Positions 42,260-51,501 of a DNA stretch of 62,588 bases are shown one piece after another. The notes under the pieces were generated by a model. That model saw only the letters and a list, made by a program, of their open reading frames with translations, was not told the DNA's origin and did not search any database. Source of the DNA: Burkholderiales bacterium (lineage in GTDB: Bacteria; Pseudomonadota; Gammaproteobacteria; Burkholderiales; Burkholderiaceae_C); contig JAIOOS010000009.1 of NCBI GenBank assembly GCA_021414305.1, positions 1 to 62,588 of the forward strand, given 5' to 3'. Within the stretch, counting starts at the first letter, position 1; every line of letters starts with the position of its first letter. The translations under genes and the position numbers were made by a program.

Positions 42260-42919
42260 ATGGCCCACCGAAACACCGCGCTCGACGACGAGCTTCGCGC
42301 CTACCTCGTCGCCCACTCGGCGCGCGAGATCGCGCCGCAGGCGGGCCTGCGCGACGCGACCCGCTCGCATCCGGCCGCCGGCATGCAGATCGGCGCCGAC
42401 CAGGGGCAGTTCCTTGGCCTGCTGATCAAGCTGCTCGGCGCGCGCCGCGCCATCGAGGTCGGCGTCTTCACCGGCTACAGCGCGCTGGCAGTGGCGCTGG
42501 CGCTGCCGGAGGACGGGCGGCTGCTTGCCTGCGACATCAGCGACGAGTACACCCGGGTCGGCCGGCCCTTCTGGGAAGCCGCCGGCGTCGCCGCCAAGAT
42601 CGAGCTGAAGCTCGGGCCTGCGCTCGCCACGCTCGACGCCCGCATCGCCGCCGGCGAAGCGGGGCAGTACGACTTCGCCTTCATCGACGCAGACAAGTCG
42701 AGCTACGACGCCTACTACGAGCGCTGCCTCGTGCTGCTGCGCCAGGGCGGCCTGATCGCGATCGACAACGTGCTCTGGGGCGGCAGCGTGGCGCGCCCGG
42801 CCAAGGACGCAGATACCGCGGCGCTGCAGGCGCTCAACGACAAGATCCACGCCGATCAGCGGGTCGACATGGCGATGCTCTCGATCGGCGATGGCGTGAC
42901 GCTCGCGCGCAAGCGCTAG
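42260..42919 (+). CDS. Class I SAM-dependent O-methyltransferase
   Basis: A 219-residue enzyme of the caffeoyl-CoA/catechol O-methyltransferase type. The SAM-binding motif is EVGVFTGYSALAVALALP; the metal-binding Asp and following segment are FAFIDADKSSYDAYY, and GLIAIDNVLWGG completes the fold. Family members methylate catechol-type hydroxyls or caffeoyl-CoA; the substrate here is unknown. A CAGGAGAA site precedes the ATG. Confidence 0.92.
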   Translation: MAHRNTALDDELRAYLVAHSAREIAPQAGLRDATRSHPAAGMQIGADQGQFLGLLIKLLGARRAIEVGVFTGYSALAVALALPEDGRLLACDISDEYTRVGRPFWEAAGVAAKIELKLGPALATLDARIAAGEAGQYDFAFIDADKSSYDAYYERCLVLLRQGGLIAIDNVLWGGSVARPAKDADTAALQALNDKIHADQRVDMAMLSIGDGVTLARKR

Positions 42920-42935
42920 GTCGGCCGGGGGCGAC

Positions 42936-43832
42936 TCACGGGACGGTGCTGGCGCCGGCGCGCCAGGTTGCGAGCACCACGCCGACCAGCGCCAGCGCGA
43001 ACGCAGCCACCTGCGCCGCGGTGAATTCCTCGCCGAGGAACTGCACGCCGAACGCCGCGGCGCTGATCGGCAGGAACACGGTGAAGACGCCCGCCGAAGA
43101 CGCCGGAACGTGCTTCATTCCGGTCATCCAGAGCCAGACCGTGAGCACGCTGGCACAGAGCGCGTAGACCGCGAGCAGCACGTACGACTGGGCCGGAACG
43201 AAGCTCCAGGCGAAGCCCGGCATCTGCCAGAGCGCGAACGGCGTGACGAGCGCCAGGCCCCAGAGATTGATCAGGGCGCTGATCCGCTTCGGGCCGACGT
43301 GGGCCGAGAGCTTCTTGCCGATCACGACGTACAGCGCCTCGCAGGTCACCGCGCCGAGCAGCAGCAGGCTGCCGAGCAGCGAGCCGCTGGCGAGCTCGCC
43401 GTCGGCGTCGCGGGCGAGGGCGACGAGGGCGATGCCGGCGATCGCGCAGGCGATGCCGAGCGTGACCCGCCAGCCCGGGCGCTCGCCGAGCAGTAGCCAC
43501 GACTGCAGCGCCACCATCGCGGGAATGGCCGCCATGATCACGCCGGCGGCGAGCGCCGAGCTGCGGGCGATGCCGAACAGCATGCAGACCGAGAACAGGA
43601 AGTTGCCGAAGAACGACTCGAGGAACAGCAGGCGATGCGTGCGCCGGTCGAGCGGCGCCTCGTCGGCGGGGCGGCGCAGCCATGGCGCCATCGCCACCGC
43701 GGCGATCGCGAAGCGCAGCCAGGCGAGCAGGAACACGGGGAAGACCGCGAGCAGGAACTTCGAGAAGCCGACGTAGGCGCCGACGATCGTCATCGCCAGC
43801 GCCAGCGAGAAGTAGGCGAGCCAGACGTTCAC
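42936..43832 (-). CDS. EamA/DMT-family transporter
   Basis: A 298-residue membrane protein with ten hydrophobic helices and two EamA repeats, starting VNVWLAYFSLALAMTIVG. The GTG start overlaps the potI stop, so it is the last gene of the polyamine-type transporter operon. The substrate is unknown; as an exporter it could balance uptake of the same or a related amine. Confidence 0.88.
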   Translation of the reverse strand: MNVWLAYFSLALAMTIVGAYVGFSKFLLAVFPVFLLAWLRFAIAAVAMAPWLRRPADEAPLDRRTHRLLFLESFFGNFLFSVCMLFGIARSSALAAGVIMAAIPAMVALQSWLLLGERPGWRVTLGIACAIAGIALVALARDADGELASGSLLGSLLLLGAVTCEALYVVIGKKLSAHVGPKRISALINLWGLALVTPFALWQMPGFAWSFVPAQSYVLLAVYALCASVLTVWLWMTGMKHVPASSAGVFTVFLPISAAAFGVQFLGEEFTAAQVAAFALALVGVVLATWRAGASTVP

Positions 43833-44716
43833 GCGGTGGCCTTGCGGTTGGCCGCGGCCATGTCCTGGGCGCGGCGGCGCTCGTTGCGGGCGAGCACGAA
43901 GCTCGCCACGACGACGCCGATCGCCACCAGGGCGATGATGATCGTCGCCACCGCGTTGACGCTCGGGTTCAGGCCGAGCCGGGCGCGCGAGAAGATCACG
44001 AGCGGCATCGTCGTCGCCCCCGGACCCGAGAGGAAGGCCGAAAGCACCACGTCGTCGAGCGAGAGCGTGAAGGTGAGCAGGAACGCCGAGACCAGGGCCT
44101 GGCCGATCATCGGCAGCGTCACCAGCCAGAACACCTGCCAGGGGCGGGCGCCGAGATCCATCGCCGCTTCCTCGAGCTGGGGATTGAGCGTCTGCAGGCG
44201 GGCGCGCACGACCACGGTGGCGTAGGCCATGCCGAGCAGCAGGTGACCGAGCCAGATGGTCAGCATGCCGCGCTCGGGGAAGCCGACGCCGAACCACGCC
44301 TCGGTGGCGCGCTGCAGCGAGACCAGCATCAGCAGCAGCGACAGGCCGATGATGACCTCGGGCATCACCAGCGGCGCCGCGACCATGCCGGCGAAGAGCG
44401 TGCGGCCGAAGAAGCGCCGATAGCGGGTCAGGGCGAAGGCGGCGAGGGTGCCGAGCACGACCGAGGCGCAGGCGGTCCCGAACGCGACCTTGAGCGAGAG
44501 CGCGAGTCCGGCGAGCAGCTCGCGGTCGCTGGCCAGCGCCGCGTACCACTTGAGCGTGAAGCCGCGCCAGACGTTGGCCACCGGCGAGTCGTTGAACGAG
44601 TAGGCGATCAGGGCGACGATCGGCACGTAGAGGAAGGCGAAGCCGAGCAGCAGCCAGCCGCGGGCGAACGCGCGGTTGAAGGCGGCCGCGCCGAAACGTC
44701 GCGCGGGCGCGCTCAC
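43829..44716 (-). CDS. potI: Polyamine-type ABC transporter permease (PotI/PotC)
   Basis: Inner-membrane permease of 295 residues, six helices, with the coupling EAA loop EEAAMDLGARPWQVF. The closest resemblance is to the PotI/PotC branch (LSLDDVVLSAFLSGPG). The start is GTG, overlapping the potH stop. It acts as a pair with PotH. Confidence 0.92.
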   Translation of the reverse strand: MSAPARRFGAAAFNRAFARGWLLLGFAFLYVPIVALIAYSFNDSPVANVWRGFTLKWYAALASDRELLAGLALSLKVAFGTACASVVLGTLAAFALTRYRRFFGRTLFAGMVAAPLVMPEVIIGLSLLLMLVSLQRATEAWFGVGFPERGMLTIWLGHLLLGMAYATVVVRARLQTLNPQLEEAAMDLGARPWQVFWLVTLPMIGQALVSAFLLTFTLSLDDVVLSAFLSGPGATTMPLVIFSRARLGLNPSVNAVATIIIALVAIGVVVASFVLARNERRRAQDMAAANRKATA

Positions 44717-45633
44717 GTCCGCCGCTCCTGCACCTCGGCCTGGTAGCGGCTGAACACCGCCACCGGCACGATCACCAGCAGCACCATGGTCACGGCGACG
44801 GCGCAGGCCATCGGCCAGTCGTTGTTGCTGAAGAACTCGTCCCAGAGGGTGCGGCCGATCATCTGCGTCTGCGGTCCGCCGAGCAGCTCGGGGATCACGT
44901 ATTCGCCGACGCAGGGAATGAAGACCAGCATCGCCCCGGCGACGATGCCGGCGCGCGAGAGCGGCACCGTGATCTTCCAGAACGCGGTCCAGGCCGTCGC
45001 CCCCAGGTCGGAGGCCGCTTCGAGCAGGCGCAGGTCCATCTTCGCCAGGTTCGAGTAGAGCGGCAGGATCATGAACGGCAGGTAGGTGTAGGTCATGCCG
45101 AGCACCAGCGAGAACGGCGTGTTCATGAGCTGCCCCGGGCCGGGAATCAGGCCGAGCGCGGCGAGCGCGTGGTCGAGCCCGAGGCCCTCGATCGCGTTCG
45201 CCGCCAGGCCCTGTTCGGTGAGCAGCGCCTTCCAGGCGTAGACCCGGAGCAGGAACGAGGTCCAGAAGGGCAGCATCACGAGCATCAGCAGGGCCGGCTG
45301 GAGCGAGCGGCGCGAGCGCGCCATGAAGTAGGCGAACGGGTAGCCGACGCCCAAGCAGAGCAAGGTGGTGACCGCGGCGTACTTCAGGCTGGCGAGGTAG
45401 GTGCTGAAATAGAGGCTGTCTTCGGCGAGCAGCACGTAGTTGCCGAACTTCAGGCTGAAGGCGATCGCCCCGTCCTTCCAGGCGACGATGTCTCGGAAGG
45501 TCGTCGTCTCCATCTCCGAGACGCTGATCTTCGCCACCACCAGGAACGGCAGCAGGAAGAAGACGATCAGCCACGCGTACGGGATGCCGATCACGGCCGC
45601 CCGGCCCGCCAGCCAGCGGCGCAGCTTCCTCAT
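44713..45633 (-). CDS. potH: Polyamine-type ABC transporter permease (PotH/PotB)
   Basis: Permease of 306 residues with six helices and EAA loop EAASDLGATAWTAF. PotH-like features include PFWTSFLLRVYAWK and EYVIPELLGGPQTQMIG, which is typical of putrescine/spermidine systems. The start overlaps the potG stop by 4 bp and its stop overlaps potI. Confidence 0.93.
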   Translation of the reverse strand: MRKLRRWLAGRAAVIGIPYAWLIVFFLLPFLVVAKISVSEMETTTFRDIVAWKDGAIAFSLKFGNYVLLAEDSLYFSTYLASLKYAAVTTLLCLGVGYPFAYFMARSRRSLQPALLMLVMLPFWTSFLLRVYAWKALLTEQGLAANAIEGLGLDHALAALGLIPGPGQLMNTPFSLVLGMTYTYLPFMILPLYSNLAKMDLRLLEAASDLGATAWTAFWKITVPLSRAGIVAGAMLVFIPCVGEYVIPELLGGPQTQMIGRTLWDEFFSNNDWPMACAVAVTMVLLVIVPVAVFSRYQAEVQERRT

Positions 45634-46736
45634 TGCGTCAGCACCACCTGCGAGAGCGGCGACCAGCTCGCCCAGGCGCTGTCGCCCCAGGTCAGGCCCG
45701 CGCCTTGGCGCTCGGTGTTGCTCTGGCTGATCTTGAGGATGCGTCCCGAGGCGAGCTGCAGGTGGTAGACGGTGAAGCTGCCGAAATAAGCCATGTCCTT
45801 GACCGTGCCCTGGGCGCGGTTGAAGGTCGCGTCGGGCACGCCGGCTTCGGGCTCGGGCGGCTCGGCGCTGACCCGGATCTTCTCCGGGCGCAGCGCCACC
45901 GTCACCGCCATGCCGAGCGTGCCGGTGATGCCGTGGCCGACCCAGTGGCGCAGGTCGCCGCAATCGACGACGACGTGGTCGGCTTCGTCCTCGACCAGCT
46001 TGCCGTCCATGAGGTTGACGTTGCCGATGAAGTCGGCGACGAAGCGGCTGGTCGGCGTCTCGTAGATCTCGGCCGGCGCGCCCACCTGCAGGAACCGGCC
46101 CTGGCTCATGACTGCGATGCGCGAGGCCATGGTCATCGCCTCTTCCTGGTCGTGAGTCACCATCACGCAGGTGACGCCCACGTCCTCGATGATGTTGGCG
46201 AGCTCGATCTGCGTTTCTTCGCGCAGCTTCTTGTCGAGCGCGCCGAGCGGCTCGTCGAGCAGCAGCAGGTGCGGCTTCTTGGCGAGGCTTCGGGCCAGCG
46301 CGACGCGCTGCTGCTGGCCGCCGGAAAGCTGGTGCGGCTTCCTCTTGGCGTAGGCGCCGAGCTGCACCAGCTTCAGCATCGCCTCCACACGCGCGGCGAT
46401 CTCCGCAGCGGGCAGGCCGTCGCGCTTCAGGCCGAAGGCGATGTTGTCGGCGACCGTGAGGTGCGGAAAGAGCGCGTAGCTCTGGAACATCATGTTCATC
46501 GGCCGCGCGTACGGCGGCAGGCCGGCGAGGTCCTGCCCTTCGAGCAAGATCGTGCCCGAGGTCGGCGTCTCGAAGCCGGCGAGCATGCGAAGAAGGGTCG
46601 TCTTGCCGCAGCCCGAGGAGCCGAGCAGGGCGAACACCTCGCCCTTGGCGATGTCGATCGAGACGTTGTCGACGGCGCGGTGGCCGTCGAAGTCCTTGAC
46701 CACGTTCCTGATCTGCAGAAAGGCTTCGGCGCTCAT
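45630..46736 (-). CDS. potG: Polyamine-type ABC transporter ATP-binding protein (PotG/PotA)
   Basis: ATPase of 368 residues. Walker [14 protein letters not shown] signature [14 protein letters not shown], Walker [13 protein letters not shown] and the switch His in [11 protein letters not shown] are intact, and a C-terminal TOBE/OB domain follows. The ATG at 46736 matches the family start. No periplasmic binding protein gene (potF/potD) occurs in this operon or window, so the transporter must borrow one from elsewhere. Confidence 0.94.
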   Translation of the reverse strand: MSAEAFLQIRNVVKDFDGHRAVDNVSIDIAKGEVFALLGSSGCGKTTLLRMLAGFETPTSGTILLEGQDLAGLPPYARPMNMMFQSYALFPHLTVADNIAFGLKRDGLPAAEIAARVEAMLKLVQLGAYAKRKPHQLSGGQQQRVALARSLAKKPHLLLLDEPLGALDKKLREETQIELANIIEDVGVTCVMVTHDQEEAMTMASRIAVMSQGRFLQVGAPAEIYETPTSRFVADFIGNVNLMDGKLVEDEADHVVVDCGDLRHWVGHGITGTLGMAVTVALRPEKIRVSAEPPEPEAGVPDATFNRAQGTVKDMAYFGSFTVYHLQLASGRILKISQSNTERQGAGLTWGDSAWASWSPLSQVVLTQ

Positions 46737-46857
46737 CGGACAGGCGTGACATGCCGCTCGCGCGGCGGGCAAAACCCGCGATTGTCCACACCTTCGGCCC
46801 GGGCACGGCCGCCGCCGTGGCCGGCGCGCGACGCGACCGGCCGTGGCGGCGCGGGGC

Positions 46858-48225
46858 TCAGGCCGCGGTCTTCAGCACGTCGGCAATCGTGCTGATCGCC
46901 TGGTCGATGTGCGATTCCTCGACGATCAGCGGCGGCGAGAGGGCGATGATGTCGCCGGTGGTGCGGATCAGCACACCGCGCTCGAAGCAGGCGCGGAAGA
47001 TGTCGAACGCGCGCTTGCCGGGAGCGCCGGGAATCGAATCGAGCTCGATCGCGCCGACCAGGCCGATGTTGCGCGTATCGATCACGTGCGGCAGCTCGGC
47101 GAGCGAGTGCACGGCGTGCTCGAACGGCGCGGCCATCTTCGCGCCGCGGGTCAGCAGGCCTTCGTCGGCATAGGTCTCGAGCGTGCCGAGCGAGGCGGCG
47201 CAGGCGAGCGGATGCGCCGAGTAGGTGTAGCCGTGCGGGAACTCCACCGCGTGCTCGGGTCCCTGCATGAACACGTCGTGGATCGCGCGCCTGGCGAACA
47301 CCGCGCCCATCGGCACGCAGCCGTTGGTGATGCCCTTGGCCACCGTCATCAGGTCGGGGGTCACCTTGAAGTAGTCGGCGGCGAACGGCGTGCCGAGGCG
47401 GCCGAAGCCGGTGATGACCTCGTCGAAGATCAGCAGGATGCCGTGCTTGTCGCAGATCGCGCGCAGCCGCTCGAGGTAGCCCTTGGGGGGGATCAGCACG
47501 CCGGTGGAGCCGGCGACCGGCTCGACGATCACCGCGGCGATGGTCGAGGCGTCGTGCAGGGCGACGATGCGTTCCAGGTCGTCGGCGAGCTCGGCCCCGT
47601 GCTCCGGCAGGCCGCGCGAGAACGCGTTCTTCTTCAGGTCGTGGGTGTGGCGCAGGTGGTCGACGCCGCCGACCATGGTGCCGAAGCTCTTGCGGTTGCC
47701 GGCGATGCCGCCGACCGAGATGCCGCCGAAGTTGACGCCGTGGTAGCCGCGTTCGCGGCCGATGAGGCGGGTGCGCTGGCCTTCGCCGCGGGCGCGGTGG
47801 TAGGCGATCGCCATCTTCAGCGCGGTGTCGACCGCTTCGGATCCGGAGTTCGTGTAGAAGACCTTGTCCAGGCCCTCGGGCGCCAGCGCGACGAGCTTGG
47901 TCGCCAGCTCGAACGACTTCGGATGCGCCATGTTGAAGGGCGGCGCGAAGTCCATCTCCTCGGCCTGCTCGGCGATGGCGCGGACGATCTTCGGCCGCGA
48001 ATGACCGGCGTTGACGCACCAGAGGCCCGCGACCGCGTCGAGCACCTGACGGCCCTCGGGCGTCCAGTAGTGCATGTCCTTGGCTTTGGCGAGCAGGCGC
48101 GGCGCGCTCTTGAACTGGCGGCTGGCCGTGAACGGCATCCAGAACGCGTCCATGTCGAACGCGCCGGCACCCTGACCGGAGGCGACGGGCGAGGGCGCAG
48201 CGGCGGGGTTGGGATCCTTGTGCAT
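46858..48225 (-). CDS. Omega-amino acid-pyruvate aminotransferase (class III)
   Basis: PLP-dependent transaminase of 455 residues resembling Pseudomonas beta-alanine-pyruvate aminotransferase along its length (FWMPFTASRQF, VFYTNSGSEAVDTALK, GRERGYHGVNFGG, IFDEVITGFGR). The PLP lysine is in TVAKGITNG near residue 295. Likely substrates are beta-alanine or similar omega-amines. It lies 121 bp upstream of potG on the same strand, which suggests that imported amines or their breakdown products are deaminated. An AAGGAG site lies 8 nt before the ATG. Confidence 0.92.
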   Translation of the reverse strand: MHKDPNPAAAPSPVASGQGAGAFDMDAFWMPFTASRQFKSAPRLLAKAKDMHYWTPEGRQVLDAVAGLWCVNAGHSRPKIVRAIAEQAEEMDFAPPFNMAHPKSFELATKLVALAPEGLDKVFYTNSGSEAVDTALKMAIAYHRARGEGQRTRLIGRERGYHGVNFGGISVGGIAGNRKSFGTMVGGVDHLRHTHDLKKNAFSRGLPEHGAELADDLERIVALHDASTIAAVIVEPVAGSTGVLIPPKGYLERLRAICDKHGILLIFDEVITGFGRLGTPFAADYFKVTPDLMTVAKGITNGCVPMGAVFARRAIHDVFMQGPEHAVEFPHGYTYSAHPLACAASLGTLETYADEGLLTRGAKMAAPFEHAVHSLAELPHVIDTRNIGLVGAIELDSIPGAPGKRAFDIFRACFERGVLIRTTGDIIALSPPLIVEESHIDQAISTIADVLKTAA

Positions 48226-48551
48226 GGGGAGGTCTCCTTCGACCGGCCGCTTCCGGATGAAGCGGCGAAACAGCGAGTCTAGAAGGAAGTGCGTGGGCTG
48301 GCCGGGAGCGCGTGGTTTCCGCATCAGAAAACGAGCGTCCCGCATCATGGGAAATGGCCATGCTGCGATGCCGCAAAATTTCTCATGGCGGGAGATACAA
48401 TACCGTATTGCGAAAAACAAGCGCCAAGTCATTGTTTGGATTCCATTTATTCATTTCGCGCAACACCCCGTGAAGGTGGCCGCATCCGCACTTCCAGCCT
48501 TACGCTGGGCCCAGTCCGTTCCGATTTCCACAACCCCGCCGGAGAACTTCG
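48226..48551. promoter_or_regulatory. Divergent control region between transaminase and aceA
   Basis: A 326-bp gap, visibly richer in A and T than its surroundings, between two divergent starts; no credible gene. It should carry promoters for both. The main symmetrical element is CAATA-CCG-TATTG at 48398-48410. An 8-bp ATGGCCAT palindrome sits about 40 bp to its left. On the minus strand TTGTTT and TATCTC are 17 bp apart across the main palindrome, which would put it inside a promoter for the transaminase. Confidence 0.5.
48398..48410. promoter_or_regulatory. Inverted repeat, candidate operator
   Basis: CAATACCGTATTG is a 5-bp inverted repeat around CCG in the AT-rich part of the divergent aceA/transaminase region. 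The ATAC-GTAT half-sites are of the kind bound by GntR-family repressors. No regulator gene is adjacent, so the cognate protein is unknown. Confidence 0.4.
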
Positions 48552-49850
<1,299 letters not shown>

Positions 49851-49870
49851 AGCGCCGGTCGCCTCGGTGA

Positions 49871-49894
49871 AGGGGCCCGCAGGGGCGGGCCCCT
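49871..49894 (+). terminator. First aceA terminator hairpin
   Basis: A perfect 10-bp stem (AGGGGCCCGC / GCGGGCCCCT) with an AGGG loop, 20 bp after the aceA stop, followed by CTCTTGCT. It is the first of two tandem hairpins. Confidence 0.75.
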
Positions 49895-49902
49895 CTCTTG
49901 CT

Positions 49903-49940
49903 AAAGCCCGACGGGTGATTCCGCCGGGCTTTTGCTTTTT
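49903..49940 (+). terminator. Rho-independent terminator (second aceA hairpin)
   Basis: An 8-bp stem (AAAGCCCG / CGGGCTTT), extendable by CGG/CCG inside, is followed by TTTTGC and a run of T. It is the most canonical terminator in the window and isolates aceA from opgG. Confidence 0.9.
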
Positions 49941-49965
49941 TCGACTCCAGGAAATCCTTACCGGA

Positions 49966-51501
49966 ATGCGTTCGGCTGCCTTCTCATCGCTCTGCTTTCG
50001 CGCCGCGCTCCTGGGGTTCTGCGCGCTGGCCGGATCGACGGCATTCGCGTTCGCCTTCGAGGACGTGGCCAACAAGGCCCGGGCCCTCGCCGAGCAGCCC
50101 TACAAGCCGCCGACGATCCGCATGCCCAAGGAGGTGCGGGAGCTCGACTACGACCAGTACCGCGACATCCGCTTCCGGCCCGAGAAGTCGATCTGGCGTG
50201 CCGAGAAGCTGCCGTTCGAGTTGATGCTCTTTCTCCAGGGCCGGGCGGTTTCGGAGCCGGTTGCCCTGCATCTCGTCGAGCCCTCGGGCGAGCGGCCGCT
50301 GGCGTTCGACCCGCAGTACTTCGATTTCGGCAAGAACAGGATCGAGGCCGACAAGCTGCGCGACCTCGACTACAACGGCTTTCGCGTCCACTACGCGGTC
50401 AACAAGCCGGGCTACAAGGACGAGGTCCTCGTGTTCCAGGGCGCGAGCTACTTTCGCGCCCTCGGCAAGGGACAGAGCTACGGCCTTTCGGCCCGAGGCC
50501 TCGCGGTAGACACGGCGGCCGCGGGCGGCGAGGAGTTCCCGCGTTTCGTCGAGTTCTGGATCGAGCGGCCGCGCAGCAGCGCCGGCTCGCTGGTCGTCCA
50601 TGCCCTGCTCGATTCGAAGCGGGTGGCCGGCGCCTATCGCTTCGTGCTGACGCCCGGCAGCGAGACGACGATGCAGGTGACGGCGCGGCTCTTCCTGCGC
50701 GAGAAGATCGCCAAGCTCGGCCTTGCGCCGTTGACGAGCATGTTCGCTTTCGGCGAGAACCAGCCGGGACGCGACGACTATCGCCCCGAGGTGCACGACT
50801 CCGACGGCCTCTCGATCCAGGGCGCCGACGGCGCCTGGATCTGGCGGCCGCTGGTCAATCCGAAGCGCCTGCTGGTCACCTCGTTCGCGATGCCCAGCCC
50901 GCGCGGTTTCGGCCTGATGCAGCGCGACCGTTCGCCCGCGAGCTACGAGGATCCGGAAGCGCTCTACGAGCGCCGCCCCAGCGCCTGGGTCGAGCCGATC
51001 GGCAACTGGGGCGATGGCCGGGTCGAGCTCGTGCAGATTCCCACGCCCGACGAGACCAACGACAACATCGTCGCCTACTGGGTTCCGCAGACCGCGCCGG
51101 TGCCAGGCAAGGCGTTCGACTTCAGCTACCGGATCCGCTGGCAGACCACCGGCGCATTGCCTGCCGACAAGGCCTGGGTGGTGCAGACCCGGCGCGGCCG
51201 TGGCTTCGCCAAGCGGCCCGACGGCGACATCAACTTCGTCGTCGACTTCGACGGCCCGCCGCTGCGCAGCCTGGCCGCCGGCGAGGCCCTCGAGCCGGTT
51301 ATCTGGGTCGATGCCAATGCCGAGGTCCGGGAGCGCAATCTCTTTCGCAATCCGGTCAGCGGCGCGTGGCGCATGACCGTTCGCATCAAGCGCGCCGACG
51401 CGGCCAAGCCGGTCGAGCTGCGCGCCTACCTCAAGCAACAACAGACGACTCTCAGCGAAACATGGAGCTACATCCTTCCCGCCGAGCCCGACAAGCCATG
51501 A
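49966..51501 (+). CDS. opgG: Glucans biosynthesis protein OpgG/MdoG
   Basis: Periplasmic protein needed to branch and shape osmoregulated periplasmic glucans. It has 511 residues. The signal peptide spans about residues 1-26 (RAALLGFCALAGSTAFAFA). Family landmarks are YDQYRDIRFRPEKSIWR, the YFRALGKGQSYGLSARGLA segment, and SMFAFGENQP. The ATG at 49966 sits past the aceA terminator, so opgGH must have its own promoter in the short T-rich gap. Its stop overlaps the opgH start. Confidence 0.96.
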   Translation: MRSAAFSSLCFRAALLGFCALAGSTAFAFAFEDVANKARALAEQPYKPPTIRMPKEVRELDYDQYRDIRFRPEKSIWRAEKLPFELMLFLQGRAVSEPVALHLVEPSGERPLAFDPQYFDFGKNRIEADKLRDLDYNGFRVHYAVNKPGYKDEVLVFQGASYFRALGKGQSYGLSARGLAVDTAAAGGEEFPRFVEFWIERPRSSAGSLVVHALLDSKRVAGAYRFVLTPGSETTMQVTARLFLREKIAKLGLAPLTSMFAFGENQPGRDDYRPEVHDSDGLSIQGADGAWIWRPLVNPKRLLVTSFAMPSPRGFGLMQRDRSPASYEDPEALYERRPSAWVEPIGNWGDGRVELVQIPTPDETNDNIVAYWVPQTAPVPGKAFDFSYRIRWQTTGALPADKAWVVQTRRGRGFAKRPDGDINFVVDFDGPPLRSLAAGEALEPVIWVDANAEVRERNLFRNPVSGAWRMTVRIKRADAAKPVELRAYLKQQQTTLSETWSYILPAEPDKP

